Below are positions 9,532-15,804 of a stretch of DNA of 19,158 bases, one piece after another. The stretch spans positions 1-19,158 of the forward strand of contig UQSG01000040.1 of assembly GCA_900543695.1 (NCBI GenBank), read 5' to 3'. The notes below the pieces were generated by a model. It was not told the origin of the DNA and searched no databases. It worked only from the letters and a program-made list of their open reading frames with translations. This DNA comes from an uncultured Clostridium sp. GTDB taxonomy: Bacteria > Bacillota > Clostridia > UBA1212 > UBA1255. Position numbers and translations under genes: made by a program. Within the stretch, counting starts at the first letter, position 1, and each line of letters starts with the position of its first letter.

Positions 9532-10512
9532 TTACAGATCCGATCTTTTTTCGAATACCCGCAGCTTAGCGCTGTGAGATCGGTTGTTTTCCGACTGCTC
9601 AATTTCGGATGCAACGATCGGCTTATTCGTAATAACTTTTCCCTGCGGCCTTTTGCCGCAGACGCATACGGGAAAATCCGGCGGGCATGTGCATGGGCAG
9701 GCTGCCGTCTTCATTTTATTCTTCACAATTCTGTCTTCCAGAGAATGAAACGTGATGACGCACAGCCGGCCATTCTCGCTCAGAAGGCCGAGCGCCTCAT
9801 CCATTCCCTTTTCCAAAACCTCCAGCTCCCGGTTCACTTCGATCCGAATCGCCTGAAACGTTCTTTTGGCCGGATGGCCTCCTCCCTGCCTCGCTCTGGC
9901 AGGAATCGCAGCTTTGATCGTCTCTGCAAGCTCCAGCGTCGTTCGGATCGGCGAAGTTTTTCGCCTGATGCAAATCGTTCTGGCAATTGCGGCCGCCCAC
10001 TTTTCTTCGCCGTATTCCCGGATAATTCTGGCAAGCTCTTTTTCCGGATATTCGTTTACCACGTCTTCTGCCGTTACCGGTCCGTCGCGGTTCATTCTCA
10101 TATCCAGCGGCGCGTCAAACCTGTAGCTGAAGCCTCTCTCCGGTTTGTCAAACTGGTAGGATGAAACGCCGAGATCCAGCAGAATCCCGTCTGCCTGCGG
10201 AAGCCTTCCCCGCTCCCGCAAAATGCAGCCTGCCGTTTCCGTCATTTTTTCAAAGTTCGTCTTTACGATAATATATTCCGCCTGGCTTCTGCAGGCGTCT
10301 TTCACTTTTTGCAGGCGTTCCGCCGCGGCGGAGACGGCGTCGTCGTCCTGATCCAGTCCGATCAGGATTCCGTCTTTTCCCAAATGTTCCAAAATATGGG
10401 AACTATGTCCCGCGCCGCCTACCGTTCCGTCAATGTATACGCCGTTTTCCCTGATTCGGAGCAGTTCGATACATTCCTGGAGCAGTACCGGCTCATGATT
10501 GAAATCCGACAT
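9532..10512 (-). CDS. rsmH: 16S rRNA (cytosine(1402)-N(4))-methyltransferase (RsmH/MraW)
   Basis: This SAM-dependent enzyme modifies C1402 in the ribosomal P site. The 326-residue product begins with HEPVLLQE. It has DGTVGGAGHS and GLDQDDDA of the SAM-binding Rossmann fold, the RGFSYRFDAPLDMRM loop, GGGHPAKRTFQAIRIEVN, and VITFHSLEDRIVK near the end, all diagnostic for RsmH. A C-terminal Cys cluster near residues 283-295 (CPCTC and CVCGKRP) is common in the Firmicute form. It starts 17 nt after the mraZ stop with a modest AAGGGAAAG ribosome binding site. Confidence 0.96.
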   Translation of the reverse strand: MSDFNHEPVLLQECIELLRIRENGVYIDGTVGGAGHSSHILEHLGKDGILIGLDQDDDAVSAAAERLQKVKDACRSQAEYIIVKTNFEKMTETAGCILRERGRLPQADGILLDLGVSSYQFDKPERGFSYRFDAPLDMRMNRDGPVTAEDVVNEYPEKELARIIREYGEEKWAAAIARTICIRRKTSPIRTTLELAETIKAAIPARARQGGGHPAKRTFQAIRIEVNRELEVLEKGMDEALGLLSENGRLCVITFHSLEDRIVKNKMKTAACPCTCPPDFPVCVCGKRPQGKVITNKPIVASEIEQSENNRSHSAKLRVFEKRSDL

Positions 10513-10529
10513 GCTTTCCCTTTATTTCT

Positions 10530-10958
10530 TTAGAAGTCCAGGCATTTCGAAGCTTCCGCAAACGATTCGCCCGTACAGTAGTCATCGTAGTAGCGGTCGT
10601 ATTCGTCCTTATCCCACAGCTCGATATGGTCGCCCGTACCCAAAACATGAATTTCTTTCTTGAATTTTGCAAATTCTCTGAGCGGCTGCGAAATACTGAG
10701 CCTGCCCTGCGCGTCGAATTCAGCCTCCTGAACGGATCCCAGCAATCTTCTTGACGTGATTCTGTAAGCCTCATCCGATGTTTTCATCTGCAAAAAGGAC
10801 TCTTTCAGCTTTTCAAAGCGTTCTTTCGGGTAAATGTTCACGCAAAGATCAAAGCCCCGCATGAGAATGAAATTCTCACCGAGCTCTTCTCTGAATTTGG
10901 CGGGAATCACCATCCTGCCCTTTGTGTCAATGGTGACAAAACTATCTCCATAAAACAC
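10530..10958 (-). CDS. mraZ: Transcriptional regulator MraZ
   Basis: This is a 142-residue protein with two AbrB/MraZ-type DNA-binding repeats. The first is DTKGRMVIPAKFREELG near 11-27 and the second DAQGRLSISQPLREFAKF near 85-102. MraZ is a ring-forming repressor of its own dcw operon in studied bacteria. The start is a GTG at 10958 with AAAGGGG 10 nt upstream at 10969-10975. An ATG 14 nt further upstream is out of frame. Candidate MraZ operators lie right after the promoter at 11211-11265, so autoregulation of all eight downstream genes is likely. Confidence 0.95.
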   Translation of the reverse strand: MFYGDSFVTIDTKGRMVIPAKFREELGENFILMRGFDLCVNIYPKERFEKLKESFLQMKTSDEAYRITSRRLLGSVQEAEFDAQGRLSISQPLREFAKFKKEIHVLGTGDHIELWDKDEYDRYYDDYCTGESFAEASKCLDF

Positions 10959-10971
10959 AGATCATTTACCC

Positions 10972-10981
10972 CTTTCGAAAG
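10972..10981. repeat. Palindrome CTTTCGAAAG at the mraZ ribosome binding site
   Basis: A perfect 10-bp palindrome overlaps the first bases of the AAAGGGG ribosome binding site of mraZ. It could be chance or a small element affecting access to the start. Confidence 0.3.
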
Positions 10982-10986
10982 TTTAT

Positions 10987-11136
10987 CCTTCGTACCTTTC
11001 CGCAGGAAACCGCGCGCTCATCCTTTGTAAAAAATTTTCTTTCGTATCCTGTCAGCTTTTCACTTTTGTATGTTCAGAACTTTTTCTTTTGTAAATTATC
11101 CGCAAGGGATCTTTTGTACGCTTTTCTTCTTTTGTA
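10987..11136 (-). repeat. Seven direct repeats of TACAAAAG type in the mraZ leader
   Basis: Read on the minus strand, the same 8-mer recurs seven times in one orientation: TACAAAAG at 11129-11136, 11111-11118, 11086-11093 and 11063-11070; TACGAAAG at 11039-11046; TACAAAGG at 11022-11029; TACGAAGG at 10987-10994. Start-to-start distances are 18, 25, 23, 24, 17 and 35 nt. The two bases after the element are often A or AT. The repeats fall inside the transcribed leader if the promoter at 11276-11304 is used. They match no operator I know. They could bind a protein as DNA or as RNA. Confidence 0.6.
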
Positions 11137-11210
11137 AAAATAACCCTGCAATACTGCTTGTCTTACCAAGCGGCTTTTACCGGAATAAAAAGGATGCGCT
11201 CCTTTTTCCT

Positions 11211-11265
11211 CCACTAAAAACCACCTTGTGGTGTTTTTCATCCACTAAATGCCTCAAATCACCAC
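11211..11265 (-). promoter_or_regulatory. Candidate MraZ operator: phased GTGG array
   Basis: On the minus strand, GTGG occurs at 11262-11265, GAGG at 11252-11255, GTGG at 11242-11245, then GTGG at 11221-11224 and 11211-11214. The spacings are 10, 10, 21 and 10 bp, so all five sit on nearly the same face of the helix. MraZ in E. coli and Mollicutes binds short G-rich direct repeats (TGGG or AAAGTG type) at about 10-bp period between the promoter and mraZ. Position and period fit that model. The assignment is inferred. Confidence 0.65.
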
Positions 11266-11275
11266 CGACAGGCAT

Positions 11276-11304
11276 ATAATACACGAATAAACGGGAGAAT
11301 GCAA
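11276..11304 (-). promoter_or_regulatory. Sigma-A promoter of the mraZ/dcw operon
   Basis: TTGCAT (11304-11299) is separated by 17 nt from TATTAT (11281-11276) on the minus strand. Transcription should begin near 11269, giving an mraZ leader of about 310 nt. The GTGG array starts a few bases after the expected start site. Confidence 0.7.
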
Positions 11305-11363
11305 TACCTTTTTCTGTTATTTCAAAAATTTTTTTCGCTCCAAAAGCTCATGCTGCAGACAGC

Positions 11364-11418
11364 AAAAAGCCCTGCACAAACCTGTAAAATATGATTACAG
11401 AGATCATGCAGGGTTTTT
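11364..11418. terminator. Bidirectional terminator with a nested hairpin
   Basis: CCCTGCA (11370-11376) pairs with TGCAGGG (11407-11413). The stem is extended by five A-T pairs and one G-T pair, giving T-runs on both strands. The 30-nt loop contains a second hairpin, CTGTAA (11382-11387) with TTACAG (11395-11400). It likely ends the minus-strand transcript from the small-protein and ImmA genes before it reaches the dcw promoter. Confidence 0.8.
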
Positions 11419-11454
11419 CATTTCCTTATGCAGAATACAGACGCCTCTTTCTCC

Positions 11455-11661
11455 TCAGCGGGCAGGCGGATCCACCGTTCCCCCGTCCAGAGAAGAAACG
11501 GGCACATCATACAAGGCTCCGTACGATTCTGCCTCGTATTCGTCGTCCGGTATATTTTGAACGTAGCCGGTGCATTCCGTTGCTGAAGCTACAGGATTAT
11601 TTAAAAACGAATCCTTCGCATATTCCAGTTCCGGTTTGATCCGGTTCTTCTTTTTATTCAT
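11455..11661 (-). CDS. Small uncharacterised protein, 68 residues
   Basis: I do not recognise a named family. The product is soluble and hydrophilic, with a basic start (MNKKKNRIKPELEYAK), then LNNPVASATECTGY and an acidic middle rich in Asp, Glu and Tyr. Short proteins with an NNPVASATECTG-like core seem familiar from Clostridia, but I could not check this. AAGGAAG lies 9 nt before ATG 11661 and a terminator follows the stop, both supporting a real gene. It lies 71 nt downstream of the ImmA gene on the same strand, so it may share its transcript. No own promoter was recognised. Confidence 0.65.
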   Translation of the reverse strand: MNKKKNRIKPELEYAKDSFLNNPVASATECTGYVQNIPDDEYEAESYGALYDVPVSSLDGGTVDPPAR

Positions 11662-11732
11662 AGCAGAGCACTTCCTTTTCCCGTTCGTCGGCTTTTGCGC
11701 CGCACGGATAGTATGTGCCGTATTGAATTTTA

Positions 11733-12242
11733 CTATTTTGCCAAAAAATCACTTTTGCACGGAATGGGTACGTTCAGACGATAGCCTTTTTTATTCAGGC
11801 CGTGGAGCTTAAACGCCATCAGTTCAGGAGAGACACCCAAAATGGAACAAATTTTAAAAAAGTCGGCTTCCTCTTTCAGAACGGCTTCAAGCGCGCCGTC
11901 ATCGATCAGCAGCTCGCCTGCAAAAAGATTTGCTTCATATTCCGGCCCGGATGCCGCGTCGTAAAAACCGATTTCCCGGAGCGGCGAGGCCTTTGCAAGA
12001 TGCCTGTGCAGAATATGATGCCCCAGCTCATGCGCCGCGACGGTTTTTCTCTGCGGCTCCTCCAGATCGCCATTTATTACGACATACGGCACGCCAAGCA
12101 TGATATAATAAAATGCTTTCAGATGCTGAAATCCATAATTATATCTAACGTTGACGCCAAGCGCTTCCAGAAGTGCGAACGGCTCATTTGTTCTGTATTT
12201 CTTTTTCAGGCGGTTTACCTGGCCTCTAATAAATTCTTCCAT
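11733..12242 (-). CDS. ImmA/IrrE family metallo-endopeptidase
   Basis: This 169-residue protein has the gluzincin-type zinc site HELGHH at residues 71-76. A candidate third ligand, Glu103, lies in the conserved EANLFAGELL segment. Family members cleave a partner XRE repressor, as ImmA does with ImmR in ICEBs1, or act in stress signalling. The only partner in sight is the XRE gene directly upstream, whose stop is 1 nt from ATG 12242. The frame stays open to 12368, but that part overlaps the XRE gene and lacks a ribosome binding site. Reinitiation after the XRE stop is the likely way it is translated. The pair is probably a damage-responsive switch, given the LexA box in front of the operon. 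Confidence 0.85.
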   Translation of the reverse strand: MEEFIRGQVNRLKKKYRTNEPFALLEALGVNVRYNYGFQHLKAFYYIMLGVPYVVINGDLEEPQRKTVAAHELGHHILHRHLAKASPLREIGFYDAASGPEYEANLFAGELLIDDGALEAVLKEEADFFKICSILGVSPELMAFKLHGLNKKGYRLNVPIPCKSDFLAK

Positions 12243-12243
12243 A

Positions 12244-12678
12244 TTATTCTTTTGTCTGTTCTTTCCTGGTCTTCCTTTCGGCACGGATCTTTTTCGAATC
12301 GAAATAAAGCTCCGTGATTGCCTGGAAGAACGCCTCTTTGTCTTCCTCGTCAAGCTCCCCTCCGGCAAACAGGGCCTGGGCGCCTTCGATCAGACTGCGA
12401 GCCTGTTCCTTTCCTGTCTTGCCGTACCGGTGTTCCGCTTCTCCGAGAAACAGCTCATTCTCCCGCATCAGCTCCAGCTCCCGGTCCGACAGGAAATAAC
12501 TGACCTCTTCATTCAGCGCCGCAGCCAGCTTTATTAAAACCTCGGTGCTCTGCGGCTTTCGGATGTTGCCCTCATAATACTGGATGCACCTTGGCGTAAC
12601 CCCCACCAGCTCTGCAACCTCCTTCTGTGTCATGCCGGCTTTCTTTCTTGCGGCTTTGATCTTGTCTCCGATTGTCAT
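12244..12678 (-). CDS. XRE-family transcriptional regulator, ImmA partner
   Basis: This 144-residue protein has an N-terminal Cro/CI-type helix-turn-helix at about 4-58 (IKAARKKAGMTQKEVAELVG, then VTPRCIQYYEGNIRKPQ). A charged alpha-helical C-terminal half follows, likely for dimerisation or as the protease target. The start is ATG 12678 behind GGCGGGAAAG. A longer frame opening with GTG 12741 would run into the divergent promoter. It forms a two-gene operon with the ImmA protease. Repeated TTCGTATAT-like sites in the divergent region are candidate operators for it. It probably represses itself and perhaps dinB. Confidence 0.85.
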   Translation of the reverse strand: MTIGDKIKAARKKAGMTQKEVAELVGVTPRCIQYYEGNIRKPQSTEVLIKLAAALNEEVSYFLSDRELELMRENELFLGEAEHRYGKTGKEQARSLIEGAQALFAGGELDEEDKEAFFQAITELYFDSKKIRAERKTRKEQTKE

Positions 12679-12734
12679 TTTGTCACGCTTTCCCGCCGTA
12701 TAATCAAGGCGAATATTTTTTCGTATATCGTGTA

Positions 12735-12763
12735 TTGACACGCATTTTCGTTCGTGTTATAAT
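12735..12763 (+). promoter_or_regulatory. Consensus promoter of dinB
   Basis: TTGACA (12735-12740), a 17-nt spacer and TATAAT (12758-12763) form a perfect sigma-A promoter. It should start transcription near 12770, about 100 nt before dinB. Such a strong promoter suggests that repression, not activation, sets expression. Confidence 0.85.
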
Positions 12764-12776
12764 CACATCCGCAGCA

Positions 12777-12790
12777 CGAACCTTTGTTCG
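12777..12790. promoter_or_regulatory. LexA (SOS) box
   Basis: CGAAC-CTTT-GTTCG is a perfect match to the Gram-positive LexA/DinR operator CGAAC-N4-GTTCG, and the palindrome extends by one more base on each side. It lies at about +7 to +20 of the dinB transcript and across the start of the divergent XRE transcript, so it should repress both. Confidence 0.85.
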
Positions 12791-12795
12791 TATAT

Positions 12796-12824
12796 ATGTT
12801 ACATCCGTTCGCTTTGTTTGTCAA
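12796..12824 (-). promoter_or_regulatory. Promoter of the XRE-ImmA operon
   Basis: On the minus strand, TTGACA (12824-12819) with a 17-nt spacer precedes TAACAT (12801-12796). The -35 is perfect and the -10 matches four of six bases. It overlaps the dinB leader, and its start would fall inside the LexA box. Confidence 0.6.
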
Positions 12825-12871
12825 TACAATTCGGCGGAACAGCAAAAATATTTTCGGGAGGGGATTTTATT

Positions 12872-14089
12872 ATGGAACGGATTATCCTGCACTGTGACAT
12901 TAACAACTGCTACGCTTCCATCGAATGCGCAGAGAACCCGGCGCTTCGCGGAAAGCCGGTCGCGGTCTGCGGCGACGCCGAGGAGCGTCATGGCATTGTT
13001 CTTGCCAAAAGCATGGAAGCAAAAGCGGCCGGCGTTCAAACGGGAGAAACCGTTTGGAAAGCCAAGCTCAAATGTCCCGAATTAACCGTCCTGCCTCCCC
13101 GCTTCGACATGTATCTGAACTATTCAAGGGCTGTCCGCGAGATCTATTACCGTTTTACCAGCCAGATCGAAGCCTTCGGGATTGACGAGTGCTGGCTGGA
13201 CGTAACGGGAAGCACAAAGCTGTTCGGCCGCGGCACAGAAATCGCCGACAAAATCCGTACCGCCGTATTTTCCGAGCTCGGAATTACGATCTCCGTCGGC
13301 GTCAGCTTCAACAAGGTATTCGCGAAGCTGGCTTCCGATCTGAAAAAGCCGGACGCCGTGACATGCATCGAAAGAAAAGCATTCAAACGGATCGTCTGGC
13401 CCCTTCCGGTTTCCGCTCTTATGGGCGTAGGAAAGAGCACAGCTAAGACGCTGAACTCTTTATATATAAAAACAATCGGAGAGCTCGCAAAAGAATCCCC
13501 CGCGCGCCTTCGAAGAAGTCTGGGCAAATGCGGCATGCAGCTTTGGGAGTATGCAAACGGACTGGAGTGCAGTCCTGTGGCGGACTGCGACGTTTCTTCC
13601 CCTGTCAAAAGCATCGGCCACGGTATTACGACACCGTCCGACCTGAAGCATAGCGAAGAAGTATGGCATGTCATATTTGCCCTTTCGGAAACAATCGGCA
13701 AAAAGCTCCGCTCCAACCGGCTTGCCGCGAGCGGCGTACAAATCTCCATCAGAGACAGCGAATTCAGGACGCACGAATTCCAGTGTATGCTGCCCGCACC
13801 CACCCAAAGCTCACTCGCCGTTTCCCGGCAGGCTTTTTGCCTTTTTTCCAAAAAGTATGCGTGGACGCATGACATTCGCTCTGTCAGCGTCCGCGCAATC
13901 CACCTTGTTCCCCACGGGACGCCTTATCAGCTGGATCTGTGGGGAGACGCATTGAGGATCGGCAAATCGGAAACGATCGAAGACACAATGGACAAGCTTC
14001 AGACCCGTTTCGGCAGCGGCGTCATCAATTACGCTGCAATCCTTTATGATCCCCGGCATTATTCTTTCTGCGAAAATTCGTTTCACTGA
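12872..14089 (+). CDS. dinB: Y-family DNA polymerase (DNA polymerase IV type)
   Basis: This 405-residue protein is an error-prone translesion polymerase. DINNCYASIE near the N-terminus holds the first catalytic Asp (Asp9) and the steric-gate aromatic Tyr14. The second acidic motif is GIDECWLDVTGS near 102-113. SVGVSFNKVFAKLASDLKKP and LMGVGKSTAKTLNSL (helix-hairpin-helix) follow, then a little-finger domain. I see no clear beta-clamp motif at the C-terminus. ATG 12872 follows GGGAGGGG; the longer frame from 12818 has no ribosome binding site. It is divergent from the XRE-ImmA pair and preceded by a LexA box, which fits induction by DNA damage. Confidence 0.93.
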   Translation: MERIILHCDINNCYASIECAENPALRGKPVAVCGDAEERHGIVLAKSMEAKAAGVQTGETVWKAKLKCPELTVLPPRFDMYLNYSRAVREIYYRFTSQIEAFGIDECWLDVTGSTKLFGRGTEIADKIRTAVFSELGITISVGVSFNKVFAKLASDLKKPDAVTCIERKAFKRIVWPLPVSALMGVGKSTAKTLNSLYIKTIGELAKESPARLRRSLGKCGMQLWEYANGLECSPVADCDVSSPVKSIGHGITTPSDLKHSEEVWHVIFALSETIGKKLRSNRLAASGVQISIRDSEFRTHEFQCMLPAPTQSSLAVSRQAFCLFSKKYAWTHDIRSVSVRAIHLVPHGTPYQLDLWGDALRIGKSETIEDTMDKLQTRFGSGVINYAAILYDPRHYSFCENSFH

Positions 14090-14101
14090 CGGATCTTTTT
14101 A

Positions 14102-14129
14102 TTGCGCGATCAGCAGGTTGTTGTATAAT
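14102..14129 (+). promoter_or_regulatory. Promoter of the amidohydrolase gene
   Basis: TTGCGC (14102-14107), a 16-nt spacer and a perfect TATAAT (14124-14129) lie 34 nt before the start codon. Confidence 0.6.
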
Positions 14130-14163
14130 ATCGGAGAAACTGTTTTTGAAAGGAAGAGGATCC

Positions 14164-14973
14164 ATGATCATAGACGCACATGTCCATACGTTCCCGGAAA
14201 ACATTGCGGAGAAGGCGCTGCATCGTTTGGAATCAATCTCCGGGCTTACGCGTGTCACGGACGGTACGGCTGCCGGAACCGCCGCATATATGAAAATAAT
14301 GACGATAGACAAATTTGTAAATCTTAACATTGCAACAGCGCCGGGACAGCAGCATACGATCAATACGGTAGCCGCAGAGAACAATAAAAAATATCCCGAT
14401 ATGATTTCCTTGGGATCCGTACATCCGGAAAATCCCGAGGCAGTGGACGAGCTTCGCCGGATCAAAGAGCTGTCTTTGAAAGGAATCAAGCTGCATCCCG
14501 ATTATCAGGACTTTTTCATAGACGAGGAAAGACTGTATCCCATTTACGAGGCATGCTCGGAGCTGGGGCTTCCGATCGTATTTCATGCCGGCTGGGACTG
14601 CTACAGCCCCGACGTGATCCATGCAGTTCCGGCTGCCAGCGCAAAAGTTGCCGCTGATTTTCCAAAGCTGAAAATGGTACTTGCACATTTCGGAGGACTT
14701 CGTTTGTGGGATGACGTGGAGACCTTTCTGACCGGTCTGGAGAACGTCTATTTTGACACGGCAATGGCCGCCACATACATGCAGGATCCCCAAATCGCAA
14801 TGCGGATTATCAATAAGCATCCCATTGAAAATATATTTATGGGCAGCGATTGTCCTTGGGAGGCGCCGGATCGTTCCGCCGCTTTTATCGAGTCGCTGCC
14901 GATCTCCGATGACCGGAAAGAAAAAATTCTCGGGCAAAACGCCGCGCTGTTTTACGGTATTTCAGAAGCATAA
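14164..14973 (+). CDS. Amidohydrolase-family metal-dependent hydrolase
   Basis: This 269-residue TIM-barrel protein of the amidohydrolase_2 type (COG2159-like) has the metal-binding DAHVHTF with His6 and His8. It also has KLHPDYQDF with His111, VFHAGWD with His141, AHFGG with His175, and MGSDCPW with Asp229, the usual catalytic Asp. The C-terminal ILGQNAALFYGI is the common end of this family. Members hydrolyse or decarboxylate varied small molecules and the sequence does not reveal the substrate. ATG 14164 has AGGAAGAGG just upstream; an in-frame TTG at 14146 is less likely. The neighbours give no pathway. Confidence 0.88.
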   Translation: MIIDAHVHTFPENIAEKALHRLESISGLTRVTDGTAAGTAAYMKIMTIDKFVNLNIATAPGQQHTINTVAAENNKKYPDMISLGSVHPENPEAVDELRRIKELSLKGIKLHPDYQDFFIDEERLYPIYEACSELGLPIVFHAGWDCYSPDVIHAVPAASAKVAADFPKLKMVLAHFGGLRLWDDVETFLTGLENVYFDTAMAATYMQDPQIAMRIINKHPIENIFMGSDCPWEAPDRSAAFIESLPISDDRKEKILGQNAALFYGISEA

Positions 14974-15038
14974 GATTTTAGCATAAGCCTTTCGGCAGGT
15001 TCATATATTTTATCAAACGCCAATGACGGAGATTCTAT

Positions 15039-15533
15039 ATGAACAACGATGCAAGCAATATTATGAAAAGCCGTTATGCAAAAAAAGCGGCGCGGGTAAA
15101 AACAAAAGAAATCCGCAGAAAGTACAGACAGGAAGTCCACGGCAGATATTATTATCTGATAAAAGGATTTCTGATCTCCATACTGATTTCCGTTCCTCTG
15201 TTCTTTATCCTTGCTCTGGCAATGCGCATAACCGATTTTCCGGAAGAATATATGCCTCCGGCTTTATTGACGACAGTTCTGGCAAGCATCGTAGTCGCCT
15301 CTTTCTATGCCACGGCTGCCGCAAAAGCAAACGGCTGGTTCAACGGGACGCTGATCGGTCTTTTCTATATGCTGATTCTGATCATAATCCGCTGGTGTCT
15401 GGAAGGACGCGTTTCCTTGAATAAGGACGTGCTCACAATGCTGCTTGCCGGATTGCTGATCGGATCTCTCTGCGGGATGGCGGGGCTCAATCTCGGAGAA
15501 CGTATCAGAAATGCTTTGCGCAAGAGTAAATAA
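15039..15533 (+). CDS. TIGR04086-like membrane protein, four helices
   Basis: This 164-residue protein has a basic cytoplasmic N-terminus of about 40 residues and four hydrophobic helices at about 43-62, 75-96, 100-119 and 131-151. A short basic tail (ERIRNALRKSK) follows. Length, helix pattern and the glycine-rich last helix resemble the TIGR04086 family of Firmicutes, whose function is unknown. ACGGAGA lies 7 nt before ATG 15039. It follows the amidohydrolase by 65 nt on the same strand and could be in its transcript; no separate promoter or intervening terminator was recognised. Confidence 0.75.
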   Translation: MNNDASNIMKSRYAKKAARVKTKEIRRKYRQEVHGRYYYLIKGFLISILISVPLFFILALAMRITDFPEEYMPPALLTTVLASIVVASFYATAAAKANGWFNGTLIGLFYMLILIIIRWCLEGRVSLNKDVLTMLLAGLLIGSLCGMAGLNLGERIRNALRKSK

Positions 15534-15554
15534 CGCAAAATATAAAATAAAGTA

Positions 15555-15583
15555 TTGACAATCCTGATTTCACACCGTATAAT
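15555..15583 (+). promoter_or_regulatory. Consensus promoter of tRNA-Leu
   Basis: TTGACA (15555-15560), exactly 17 nt, then TATAAT (15578-15583) lie 33 nt before the mature tRNA. Confidence 0.9.
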
Positions 15584-15615
15584 AGCAACTGCTGTTTCTG
15601 GGGAAACCAGGAAAC

Positions 15616-15701
15616 GCGACCGTGGCGGAATTGGCAGACGCGCACGTTTGAGGGGCGTGTGGGCAACCCCCGTACGAGTTCAAGTCTCGTCGGTCGCACC
15701 A
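15616..15701 (+). tRNA. tRNA-Leu (anticodon GAG)
   Basis: The acceptor stem GCGACCG pairs with CGGTCGC, and the CCA end is encoded. The D-arm is GCG/CGC, and the anticodon arm is CACGT / TTGAGGG / GCGTG with anticodon GAG, reading CUC and CUU. A long class II variable arm (GGG-CAAC-CCC) and a T-arm ACGAG-TTCAAGT-CTCGT complete the cloverleaf. The variable arm and anticodon both fit leucine. tRNA-Leu genes are common integration sites for mobile elements, and accessory-type DNA begins just downstream. Confidence 0.96.
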
Positions 15702-15729
15702 TATTAAGGAACAATCTTTAATACAAAAG

Positions 15730-15757
15730 CAGCCTTCCAAATTGGAGGGCTGTTTTT
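15730..15757 (+). terminator. Terminator of the tRNA-Leu transcript
   Basis: CAGCCTTCC (15730-15738) pairs with GGAGGGCTG (15744-15752), followed by five T residues. Confidence 0.88.
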
Positions 15758-15765
15758 GTATCTAT

Positions 15766-15804
15766 GCCCGGAAAGCCTGATATTATGGGCTTTCCGGGCT
15801 TTTT
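15766..15804 (+). terminator. Second tandem terminator, perfect 12-bp stem
   Basis: A perfect 12-bp stem, GCCCGGAAAGCC (15766-15777) with GGCTTTCCGGGC (15788-15799), has a 10-nt loop and a T-run on +. The minus-strand ORF at 15783-15983 ends inside this hairpin. Confidence 0.8.

Larger units (their letters stand above)
10959..11454. other. Noncoding regulatory stretch between mraZ and the small-protein gene
   Basis: This 496-nt region has no supported gene. It holds, from mraZ outward, the ribosome-binding-site palindrome, the seven TACAAAAG-like repeats, the GTGG operator array, the dcw promoter and a bidirectional terminator. A short open frame at 11070-11279 on + crosses these repeats, has no ribosome binding site and is not credible. 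Confidence 0.7.
12720..12795. repeat. TTCGTATAT-like repeats, candidate XRE operators
   Basis: TTCGTATAT occurs at 12720-12728 and 12787-12795, with a related TTCGTGTTAT at 12751-12760. GTTCGTG at 12750-12756 and CACGAAC at 12775-12781 form an inverted repeat around the dinB -10. These copies cluster only in the divergent promoter region, as expected for the binding sites of the adjacent regulator. The assignment is inferred. Confidence 0.4.

Noticed and set aside
10987..11136. CRISPR-like array for the TACAAAAG repeats
   Set aside because: The repeats are 8 nt and spaced unevenly at 17-35 nt, and no cas genes are present. They are too short and irregular for CRISPR.
11275..11280. TATAAT on the + strand near the dcw promoter
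   Set aside because: No -35 lies 16-18 nt upstream and no + strand gene follows before a terminator. The minus-strand TATTAT with TTGCAT explains the same bases better.
12679..12741. Longer XRE protein starting at GTG 12741
   Set aside because: It would begin at the -35 of the divergent promoter, adds 21 residues outside the HTH family pattern, and lacks a ribosome binding site.
13147..13875. 242-codon open frame on minus inside dinB
   Set aside because: It is antisense to conserved polymerase motifs, with no start signal.
15616..15757. Attachment-site duplication of the tRNA-Leu 3' end within the window
   Set aside because: I saw no second copy of the tRNA 3' end downstream; any partner site would be outside the window.
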